Shown here one piece after another: positions 7,059 to 12,772 of a stretch of DNA of 13,149 nt. The stretch's first letter is position 1. Each line of letters starts with the position of its first letter. The stretch spans positions 1-13,149 of the forward strand of contig CAKTGD010000027.1 of assembly GCA_934561335.1 (NCBI GenBank), in the 5' to 3' direction. A model generated the notes under the pieces. The model did no database searches and had not been told where the DNA came from. It was given only the letters and a program-made list of their open reading frames with translations. Made by a program: the position numbers and the translations under genes. This DNA comes from an uncultured Oscillospiraceae bacterium. GTDB lineage: Bacteria; Bacillota_A; Clostridia; Oscillospirales; Oscillospiraceae.

Positions 7059-8471
7059 ATGGAAGCAATCATAAATTTTATCTATGCGTTTGACAACCTG
7101 TGCTGGGATTATGCGTTCCCGGTTCTGCTGATCGGCAGCGGCATCTTCTTCACTATTTTGTTCAAGGGTAAATACTTATTCAATATCAAGCAAATTGTCC
7201 AAAATAGCATTGGATACTCACTCAAGAAGAATAGCGATGGACAAGGAACTGTTTCTGCCTTTAACGCTGCTATGACCAATCTGGGCAATACTGTCGGCAC
7301 TGGCAATATCTCCGGCGTAGCCTCTGCTATTGCCGCTGGCGGTCCCGGTGCGGTGTTCTGGATGTGGGTTATCTCTGCAGTCTGCGCCGTAGTAAAGTCT
7401 GCTGAGATTATTCTGGGTCTGCGGTACAGAGTCCGGAAGGACGGCGAGGTCTACGGCAACCGCGATTTCATCATGGGCAGCGTTATGGGCTGGAGGATTC
7501 CTGCCGCAATCTTTGCGTTTCTGGCTGTGATAACACAGCCACTGAACGCTATCGTTCAGACCAGTTCCATTGTGTCAGCCCTGGATGAGGCTTTCGGCTT
7601 CAATAAGACCGCCACTATGCTTGTGGTAATCGGCCTGCTGTTCATCATCATTCTGGGAGGGCTCAAGCGAATCTCCGGCTTTGCAAATAAGGCGGTTCCC
7701 ACCATGTGCGCCCTGTACCTGATTCTGGGCATTGCCATCATTATCATCAACTTCCGCGCAATACCCACTGCTTTTGCCTCTGTGTTCCGTTATGCCTTCA
7801 CGCCGAAGGCCGGTGCTGGCGGCGCACTGGGCTACACGGTTATGCAGGCTTTCCGTTATGGCTCTGCCCGCGGCCTCTATTCCACTGATTCCGGTATTGG
7901 TGCGGCTATGTGTACTTATGCTGCTTCCGAGACAGATCATCCTGGTCGACAGGCATGTTGGGGGCTGACCGAAAATTTCATCGACACCTTCATTGTCTGC
8001 ACCATCACTACTTTGGCTATTCTGACCACCGGTGTCTACGAGACTGGCGAAACCGGCGCCGCTCTGGCAACCATTGCGTTTGGTGAGGTATTCGGGGTTG
8101 CCGGCAAGGCATTTCTCGCTATTGCCACCGCCATTTTTGCCTTTACTACGCTTACTGCCACCTTCTATCAGAACACGATTTCTTTAAATTATCTGACTCG
8201 TAATCTGACAAACCGCAAGATCGAAAAAGTTATTATGATTTCCTGGACGCTATATTTCTGCCTGCCTCAGTTCTTGGGAACTCTGGACGCAGATTTCCTG
8301 TGGGCCGTGGCTGATGCCTCCGGTGTGTTCAATATCATCTGCACCATTGCAATCCTGTTTGCGCTGCGGAAAGAAGCTGTGAATGTCTGCAGGGACTTCT
8401 TTGAGCGATATCTGCCGGCTTACGAACGGGGTGAAAACCCCGATCCCGTTAATTACATAACGGATATCTGA
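7059..8471 (+). CDS. Sodium:alanine symporter (AGCS) family amino-acid transporter
   Basis: The 470-aa product is a polytopic inner-membrane protein with about ten or eleven hydrophobic helices, matching the alanine/glycine:cation symporter family in length and motifs. The signature GTGNISGVASAI (80-91) followed by GGPGAVFWMW (94-103) is canonical. The family's SARGLYSTDSGIGAA and ETDHPGRQ segments are also present, as is the ENFIDTFIVCT stretch. It would import a small neutral amino acid with sodium. The ATG at 7059 has AAAGGAG at a normal distance; an in-frame TTG at 7053 lies too close to that site. It is the last gene of the right-going operon, 67 bp after the PLP enzyme, and the only transporter in the locus. 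This implies that the imported compound carries an amino-acid moiety or that the operon couples amino-acid and sugar use. Confidence 0.93.
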   Translation: MEAIINFIYAFDNLCWDYAFPVLLIGSGIFFTILFKGKYLFNIKQIVQNSIGYSLKKNSDGQGTVSAFNAAMTNLGNTVGTGNISGVASAIAAGGPGAVFWMWVISAVCAVVKSAEIILGLRYRVRKDGEVYGNRDFIMGSVMGWRIPAAIFAFLAVITQPLNAIVQTSSIVSALDEAFGFNKTATMLVVIGLLFIIILGGLKRISGFANKAVPTMCALYLILGIAIIIINFRAIPTAFASVFRYAFTPKAGAGGALGYTVMQAFRYGSARGLYSTDSGIGAAMCTYAASETDHPGRQACWGLTENFIDTFIVCTITTLAILTTGVYETGETGAALATIAFGEVFGVAGKAFLAIATAIFAFTTLTATFYQNTISLNYLTRNLTNRKIEKVIMISWTLYFCLPQFLGTLDADFLWAVADASGVFNIICTIAILFALRKEAVNVCRDFFERYLPAYERGENPDPVNYITDI

Positions 8472-8505
8472 CACGCTTTCGCAGTATATTCCAACTTTCC
8501 ACATA

Positions 8506-8537
8506 AAAAAGGGAACCGCAGCTGCGGTTCCCTTTTT
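8506..8537. terminator. Bidirectional intrinsic terminator between convergent genes
   Basis: A perfect 11-bp dyad (GGGAACCGCAG against CTGCGGTTCCC, 8511-8532) is flanked by A-run and T-run (8506-8510, 8533-8537). It therefore works as a hairpin followed by U on either strand. It lies 35 nt after the symporter stop and about a dozen nt after the stop of the converging regulator gene, so it ends both transcripts. Confidence 0.93.
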
Positions 8538-8548
8538 ATTGCGTTTTT

Positions 8549-9499
8549 TTACAGAACATTTTTATCGTCTAGCAGTGCAAGCGCCAAAGATTCATCAACA
8601 ACCAACGCATTGAGATAGCCGCCTCGCAGGGTTGCCAGAACCGCCTCTGCCCGGTCCGCAGCGCTGCAGATTCCGATGGACCAAGCAGCATGCCGCATGG
8701 TTTCCATAGGCGTTGCAACCACATAGTGCCCAGGGCAGGAAAGCACCTTACCGTCTCGATCCAGCCATCTGGATAACACCATAGCCTTACCGCCTTTGGC
8801 AATTAAATCTTGCCGCTCCTCTGGGGTAAAGCACCCCGCACGGAACATGGAGCTGTGATCGTCTGACGGCAGACCAATACCTGAAAGAATGATGTCCGCT
8901 TTCTGCGCCCGATCAATGGCCATTTTGATCTGTCGGTCATTCATCAGATAAGAATATACCGTCTCATTTCCGATGATTACTGGTGCGTAAATATTCGAAT
9001 ATGTGCCGTTCAGCTTTTTGGCAATTTTCATAGACAGATCCAAACCGCCCAGATTGGAACTGCCATCTCCAAGGCAACCTACCATTTGGGCCACGTGGAC
9101 ATTGTGGTAATCAAGGTCTGTGGAAATCGCATCACAGCAGAACTGAATGGCCCGACCCCAAACAATTCCTAAGGTCATGTTGTTGCCCAAAATCGTTTCT
9201 AGAAGCCTTGCTGCGGCCTCACCGCAACTTTTCAGCGCCCGCTCCGGCAAACTCCCACCTGCTACAACGACCGCATCTCGCAGACCAAACTTCTCCCGCA
9301 GCCGTACAGAGAGCTTTGAATTCTTCGAAACAGGCGTGTGAACGATGATTTCCACAATTCCGCATTCCCTCGCCTCATCCAACATGCGGGAAATCGAAGC
9401 TCTAGAGGTCCCCAAAAGTTCTGCAATAGCGTTTTGGCTCAACCCCTCCTCATAATATAATTCAGCCGTGCGGATCAATGAACGTTCATTATTTCCCAT
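8549..9499 (-). CDS. SorC/DeoR-type sugar-binding transcriptional regulator
   Basis: The 316-aa product has the SorC-family layout. An N-terminal helix-turn-helix (about residues 20-43, LSQNAIAELLGTSRASISRM) is followed by a large C-terminal sugar-phosphate-binding domain. That domain shows GIVWGRAI near 130, a GIG-LPS segment, and the characteristic ending RGGYLNALVVDE. Family members (SorC, LsrR, CggR, DeoR of Bacillus) sense phosphorylated sugars and control nearby operons. The frame is open to 9556, but the ATG at 9499 has AGGAGG five nt ahead and begins the usual N-terminal helix. It is transcribed convergently to the right-going operon. Its likely target is the dyad at 3121-3150, and its likely effector is the phosphorylated product of the neighbouring kinase. 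Both are inference, and no copy of that dyad is seen at its own promoter. Confidence 0.92.
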   Translation of the reverse strand: MGNNERSLIRTAELYYEEGLSQNAIAELLGTSRASISRMLDEARECGIVEIIVHTPVSKNSKLSVRLREKFGLRDAVVVAGGSLPERALKSCGEAAARLLETILGNNMTLGIVWGRAIQFCCDAISTDLDYHNVHVAQMVGCLGDGSSNLGGLDLSMKIAKKLNGTYSNIYAPVIIGNETVYSYLMNDRQIKMAIDRAQKADIILSGIGLPSDDHSSMFRAGCFTPEERQDLIAKGGKAMVLSRWLDRDGKVLSCPGHYVVATPMETMRHAAWSIGICSAADRAEAVLATLRGGYLNALVVDESLALALLDDKNVL

Positions 9500-9555
9500 G
9501 TACTCCTCCTGACAGAAAATAAGGCAGAGAAAATTTCGCTTTCTTACATATGACA

Positions 9556-9584
9556 ATCATACCACATAAAGGTCGGAATGTCTC
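9556..9584 (-). promoter_or_regulatory. Possible promoter of the SorC-family regulator gene
   Basis: On the minus strand GAGACA (9579-9584, 4 of 6 to the -35 consensus), a 17-nt spacer and TATGAT (9556-9561, 5 of 6 to the -10) precede the regulator start by about 50 nt. The match is moderate and unsupported by other evidence. Confidence 0.4.
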
Positions 9585-9804
9585 TCGAGTTTTTTGCTTT
9601 TATTTCAGGGCAGAAGCACAAAGAGGACTTTCCCTCTTGACGCGCCCCCCCTATGGACGCTTTTTTGCGTCGATAGAAATGATAAATCCGAACACATTAC
9701 CTCCTTGGATCATGTAGTTCGGATTATCACTATTTAAATAATGCTGGAAAAATACGGTGTGGTTTCTTGCCAAAGGTCATGTAAACGTGAATGCATTGGC
9801 CATA
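9585..9804. other. Non-coding junction between the metabolic locus and the accessory operon
   Basis: No convincing gene lies here. It contains a stem AAGAGG/CCTCTT (9621-9638), a run of seven C (9645-9651), a small hairpin GACGC-T6-GCGTC (9656-9671) and the long inverted repeat listed separately. None is a clear U-tailed terminator for the left-going operon that ends at 9805. The density of dyads and the change to AT-rich genes on the right suggest a past insertion boundary. Confidence 0.5.
9681..9728. repeat. Near-perfect 12-bp inverted repeat around an SD-like sequence
   Basis: GATAAATCCGAAC (9681-9693) and GTTCGGATTATC (9717-9728) are reverse complements except for one extra A, with a 23-nt interval. 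Read on the minus strand the interval contains AAGGAGG followed by an in-frame GTG (9695) that opens a 14-codon frame ending at 9651. It could be a terminator-like hairpin of the left-going operon, the ends of a small insertion, or a regulatory hairpin. No U-tract follows it. Confidence 0.5.
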
Positions 9805-10449
9805 TCACCTGATATAGTCATAGGCGTAATCATAACTTGCAGTTAATTTGTCCATATCTAAATAATCTTTTGCAAAACAATTATATGCATTGAGGCAAAT
9901 ATTTCCCGTTTTATAGGGACAACAAGAATACGCTAAAGATTCCCCAACTTTATTTTTGTCCAAATATAGATGATGATTTGTGTCAAAGAATAATACGTAC
10001 AATACTCCATCTATGTATTCACATATTACGCGAGATTCTATTTGACGGCCCTCAAGATTACCGGCAAACTGAAAAATCTTCTCTCCATCTAAAAACTGCT
10101 CTATTTGGCAGTCGTTAAACGAGTATTGTTTGAGTATCGACTTGACTTTCTCATATTTATCTTGCGCAACTTTATGAAAATGAAACTGTTGGGAAAAACG
10201 ATTCCCGCTCAATAGTTCGTTTGGCTTTAAAGTGGAAATTTTAGGCAAAACTGTCCCAATAAAGCTACTGATGACATTCAAGTAATGAGCTTCATCCTTA
10301 AAGTGATTATTAAAGTCTTTTTGCGTAATACATGTTGCTTTCAAATATCGAAAATTAAGAGAACAGTATTGTGCAACTTCGGATAACTGAGTGGCATTTT
10401 TGACTGAATATTTACTTGGAGATATTTGCGGCGGTATTTTTTTATTCAT
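9805..10449 (-). CDS. Unrecognised 214-aa protein, third gene of the Panacea operon
   Basis: I do not recognise a family. The 214-aa product is soluble, with no signal peptide or membrane helix. It is rich in aromatic residues, with a basic start (MNKKIPP) and mixed helix-strand character. Notable segments are QQFHFHK near residues 87-93, the strand-like VLYVLFFDTNHHLYLD near 149-164, and a cysteine-bearing tail (SCCPY, GNICLNAYNC). Its ATG overlaps the stop of the Panacea gene by 8 nt, so it is translationally coupled and very probably functionally linked. As partner of an antitoxin-domain protein it is a candidate toxin, but a structural or accessory role is equally open. Codon use is AT-rich like the rest of this operon and unlike the metabolic locus. 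Confidence 0.8.
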   Translation of the reverse strand: MNKKIPPQISPSKYSVKNATQLSEVAQYCSLNFRYLKATCITQKDFNNHFKDEAHYLNVISSFIGTVLPKISTLKPNELLSGNRFSQQFHFHKVAQDKYEKVKSILKQYSFNDCQIEQFLDGEKIFQFAGNLEGRQIESRVICEYIDGVLYVLFFDTNHHLYLDKNKVGESLAYSCCPYKTGNICLNAYNCFAKDYLDMDKLTASYDYAYDYIR

Positions 10450-11050
10450 TTCCCATCATCTCTGAATAATACTGAAATATCAGATGATCATCAATTTTTT
10501 TGGTTGAGGGTTCATCGGATTTTTTCCCTTTTCGAGCCGCTTTCCAAGGCAGTTCACTATGAGTAAGCTGCTCAAGCTGATCTGCAGAAAAAGATCCATA
10601 TGTGTGCCATACTTGCTCAAGTAAATCGGTCATATCCGCAGAAAAGGTGACCTGCTTCCCAGATGCAGGAATATCACTCCACCCAAAACCTTTATAATTG
10701 CGATACAACTCAGAGCAAACCGGCCCATGTACCCATGCTTCAAATCCGGTAGGACACAAAGTAGCTAAATGTGCAGGTGCAGATTCGCAGTCATTAAAAA
10801 AAACAATAAACCATGCATATGCATAATAACAAAGCTTTTGTAATTTTTTGTGAGACATAGACTCTTTTGCTAAGAACCATTGAGCTACTTTGGATATTTG
10901 CGATTGTTCAAATCGAGATTCAGAATAACGTGTTAAACTATCAGATGAAGTTGATAATTCGTCATAAAAGCCGAAAAAGGGGTTGCTTTTTGCTACATCC
11001 ATGACAGGCTTTTCAGAGGTAATTGATGAAGCAGTAATACTATTCTTCAT
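10442..11050 (-). CDS. Panacea-domain (DUF4065, SocA-like antitoxin) protein
   Basis: The 202-aa product carries the Panacea domain, known from SocA and the PanA antitoxins that neutralise diverse toxins. Its marks are KKLQKLCYYAYAW (residues about 68-80), the EAWVHGPV core (104-111), and LEQLTHSELPWKAAR (159-173), which matches the family's Leu-x2-Leu-(S/T)-H...PW-x2-AR ending. An N-terminal extension of about 55 residues, rich in Ser and Thr, precedes the domain; in this family such extensions vary and may contact the partner. The ATG at 11050 overlaps the previous gene by 11 nt. A GTG at 11059 with AGGAAG eight nt upstream is an alternative giving 205 aa. Sitting between two small unknown genes with overlaps on both sides, it is probably the antitoxin of a TA or defence unit. 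Confidence 0.85.
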   Translation of the reverse strand: MKNSITASSITSEKPVMDVAKSNPFFGFYDELSTSSDSLTRYSESRFEQSQISKVAQWFLAKESMSHKKLQKLCYYAYAWFIVFFNDCESAPAHLATLCPTGFEAWVHGPVCSELYRNYKGFGWSDIPASGKQVTFSADMTDLLEQVWHTYGSFSADQLEQLTHSELPWKAARKGKKSDEPSTKKIDDHLIFQYYSEMMGNE

Positions 11051-11354
11051 TATACTCACCCAAAACTCTTCCTAACCAGTCATATATTTCTGTGGCATGC
11101 TTTCTATCAAGAATAACCCCTGATTGAATGAATCTTACAAATAATTTTTCGATATCAGTTGGCTCTACGTCGGTGGGAACACTTAAACTGCCATTTTCTT
11201 CAATGTTATGCTTGACTTTGCAAGGAATTGCCCCTCGCTCACAGTAAAAATGTATAATAATTTCACCTTGAGGTCCTTTTCCGCCAAAAGCTCCATTAAC
11301 GTACTTAGGGTTATAATCGTTATCAAATATATACTTAAAGCTTATATCTCGCAT
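11040..11354 (-). CDS. Small protein of unknown function upstream of the Panacea gene
   Basis: The 104-aa product is acidic and soluble. It opens with a segment containing NPKYVNGAFGG and GEIIIHFYCERGAIP, which looks like a conserved beta-rich core; I believe I have seen similar uncharacterised proteins but cannot name a family. The C-terminal half is helical (IEKLFVRFIQSG, ATEIYDWLGRVLGE). The frame is open to 11384, but the ATG at 11354 has an ideal GGAGGAG site. It is first in the operon, and its stop overlaps the start of the Panacea gene. A TATACT element lies shortly upstream on the minus strand without a good -35 partner. It may be the toxin, a second antitoxin or a sensor; the sequence does not decide. 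Confidence 0.8.
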   Translation of the reverse strand: MRDISFKYIFDNDYNPKYVNGAFGGKGPQGEIIIHFYCERGAIPCKVKHNIEENGSLSVPTDVEPTDIEKLFVRFIQSGVILDRKHATEIYDWLGRVLGEYNEE

Positions 11355-11817
11355 GAAAACTCCTCCTGAACTTAAGTATAACAATATGCTATGATAACAG
11401 TATAGTGATGAATTGCTGAACTAGATGTCACGATAGAAAGTTCATTTCACGGTATTTTTGCAGCTAGCTATTCAAATTATACAGATATATCGCATTTATT
11501 AAATATTATAACACATAAACAAGGTATTTCAATCTTTTTATTATTGCAAAACCGATATTTTGAATGCGATTATATCAAAGGGTCACCAATTGAGAAGTGC
11601 ATGATAAGTCATTTGCGCCTTATCCACGTTAAGCCAAGCCAATTCGGTGCTTTGCCTCATCCAACCGTGAGTATAGCCTCGGTATTTTAAAAGACAGCGG
11701 AAGTGTACCGAGACTGTTGATAAAGGGTAAATTCTCCGCGACGGTAAGGAAGGGTGTGCGCGGGAAACCCAAGAAGGGTGTCCCACGCCATTGAAATCAA
11801 GTATTTTCAGAACTTGT
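11355..11817. other. Non-coding stretch with several dyads, possible structured-RNA remnant
   Basis: No credible gene is seen in these 460 nt. The left part (to about 11580) is very AT-rich and holds the promoter area of the left-going operon. The right part is GC-richer and fold-prone. CTCGGTA/TACCGAG (11678-11684 and 11706-11712) form an exact 7-bp stem. GGTGTG/CACGCC (11753-11758, 11784-11789) encloses GGG-AAA-CCC. CAAGT/ACTTG (11798-11802, 11812-11816) lies immediately before the phage-like fragment. This resembles part of a structured RNA such as a group II intron remnant, but I see no domain V and no reverse transcriptase, so the identity is a guess. Confidence 0.35.
11485..11575. repeat. 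Spaced inverted repeat in AT-rich DNA
   Basis: ATATATCGCAT (11485-11495) and ATGCGATTATAT (11564-11575) are reverse complements except for one inserted A, with about 68 AT-rich bases between. They may be the ends of a tiny remnant element or protein-binding sites. No transposase and no target duplication can be assigned. Confidence 0.35.
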
Positions 11818-12081
11818 ATGAGCAAGATCACTGACATCATCAACAAGTACACCGTAGGCGTGGCCACCCTGGATGAGACCAACGTCGCCCCGGCAGAGCT
11901 GAATGCCAATATCCGCCTGGAGCCCGGTAAGCATGAGCTGACCGCCGAAGAGATCGCAGCGGCCAAGGCCGATACCGCCGCCATTGCCAATGGCTATGGC
12001 CTTTGTCTGGTGGGTGTTCCGGGAGGCCGGTTTCGGCCTCTGCAAAGCGGCCAGCTGTACGGCGTTCGTGACCCTGTATAA
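11818..12081 (+). pseudogene. Fragment of a phage/ICE-type small protein, probably broken
   Basis: From ATG 11818 the frame reads about 60 residues of convincing coding sequence: NKYTVGVATLDETN, an ANIRLEPG stretch, ELTAEEIAAAK and ANGYGL. This pattern recalls a family of small proteins in gut Firmicutes prophages and integrative elements that begin NKY-x-x-G-x-ATL-x-ETN. After GYGL the frame turns into arginine- and leucine-rich text with no family character and stops at 12081, as expected after a frameshift or a junction. There is no ribosome binding site; the upstream bases are fold-prone non-coding DNA. GC content is much higher than in the Panacea operon on its left. It is most likely a leftover from an integrative element. 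Family recognition is from memory and tentative. Confidence 0.5.
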
Positions 12082-12136
12082 AGGTTTTTGCCCCCAGCCC
12101 GGCTACCCGGACCCGGCTTAAAACCAAAACGAGAAC

Positions 12137-12164
12137 CGCCCTGCGGCCGTGGGCGAAATTTTTT
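12137..12164 (+). terminator. Probable intrinsic terminator ahead of the integrase promoter
   Basis: CGCCC (12137-12141) and GGGCG (12151-12155) can pair around a GC-rich 9-nt loop and are followed by AAA and six T (12159-12164). It would end transcription from the left just before the -35 element at 12166, insulating the integrase leader. Confidence 0.55.
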
Positions 12165-12165
12165 C

Positions 12166-12194
12166 TTGACTTCTGAAAGTGCGCGCCGTATAAT
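12166..12194 (+). promoter_or_regulatory. Consensus sigma-A promoter for the integrase leader
   Basis: TTGACT (12166-12171, 5 of 6), a 17-nt spacer and a perfect TATAAT (12189-12194) predict a start near 12201. The transcript would run rightwards through about 240 nt of hairpin-rich leader to a strong ribosome binding site and then the recombinase gene. Confidence 0.8.
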
Positions 12195-12441
12195 CATATT
12201 GTAAATGTCTCTCATCGCCCGTCAGGGCTCGTCTCTTCTCCGCCCTTAGTGGCGGTCGTTTCTTAATTTGACGTTCTTCACGGTTTGCGGTATCCTTACC
12301 GTAGATTATGAAGTAATAACCAAACAAGAGAGTTCATTTCAACAAAGAGAGTATTTTTATAAAACAAAGAGCTAAGACAAACCTTAGGGAAATCCCTTAG
12401 GTTGTTTTAGCTCTTTTGTTTTGCGAAAGGAGGTGGAGCAT
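12195..12441 (+). promoter_or_regulatory. Structured leader with attenuator-like hairpin
   Basis: The leader contains, in order, GCCC/GGGC (12217-12228), CCGCC/GGCGG (12240-12255) and CGGTA/TACCG (12288-12301). Then come two AACAA-AGAGAGT-like repeats near 12325-12350. The last element is a long stem with its 5' arm at 12363-12390 and its 3' arm at 12393-12420 (AACAAAGAGCTAAG against the TTTTAGCTCTTTTGTT side, one bulge). The last stem is followed by TCTTTTGTTTT and ends just before AAAGGAGG (12426-12433), so it can act as a terminator or sequester translation. The layout is that of transcription attenuation. Confidence 0.6.
12373..12424 (+). terminator. Attenuator-type intrinsic terminator in the leader
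   Basis: The core stem pairs GCTAAGACAAACCTTAGGGA (12373-12392 region) with its near-complement ending at TTTTAGC (about 12411). TCTTTTGTTTTG follows. It sits between a consensus promoter and a perfect Shine-Dalgarno sequence, the position expected for a regulated terminator. Confidence 0.55.
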
Positions 12442-12772
12442 ATGCAGATCATCGTGATCGCCTCCCGCACCCGGCAGGGCGGGAGATTGACCCAAGCATT
12501 GCTGTCTGCCGGCAGCACATGGCACGCGCGGCCGCTGGCCGCATCCGTCTGTGCGGTAGTGCCTGCCGCCGCTGTGGCCACTGGTCACAGCAGGGCGTTT
12601 GTGCGTCCCATGCAGCATCTTACTCACCAACCCCAACTAGAGACAGTGGGCAAGCGTCACCCACGGAGCCTTACGCAGCAGGGCTTTGACGCATCCGCGA
12701 CCCAGAAAAGGGCCGGAAACGCAGGCTGCGAACTATTGGGGGTACTATACCCATACGGAAAGGAAGTTGCGT
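12442..12772 (+). other. Region between leader and integrase: doubtful ORF or conserved non-coding DNA
   Basis: An excellent AAAGGAGGTGGAG site precedes ATG 12442, which opens a 147-codon frame ending at 12882. The predicted product starts plausibly (MQIIVIASRTRQGG). It then becomes rich in Ala, His, Pro, Arg and Gln without clear family character, and overlaps the recombinase gene by 110 nt, so full-length translation is doubtful. A short leader peptide, a decayed gene or a conserved non-coding element are all possible. The region also has a GGGTA/TACCC hairpin (12740-12752) just ahead of the recombinase ribosome binding site. An attachment site could lie here but none can be pointed to. Confidence 0.35.

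Noticed and set aside
9651..9695. 14-codon frame starting at GTG on the minus strand after AAGGAGG
   Set aside because: Too short and the spacing is tight; kept only as a remark on the inverted repeat.
11583..11990. Minus-strand frame across the phage-like fragment
   Set aside because: It is antisense to better coding sequence, low in complexity and has no start signal.
12324..12372. AACAA-AGAG repeats as a CRISPR or iteron array
   Set aside because: Only two or three short imperfect copies with irregular spacing; better explained as part of the leader.
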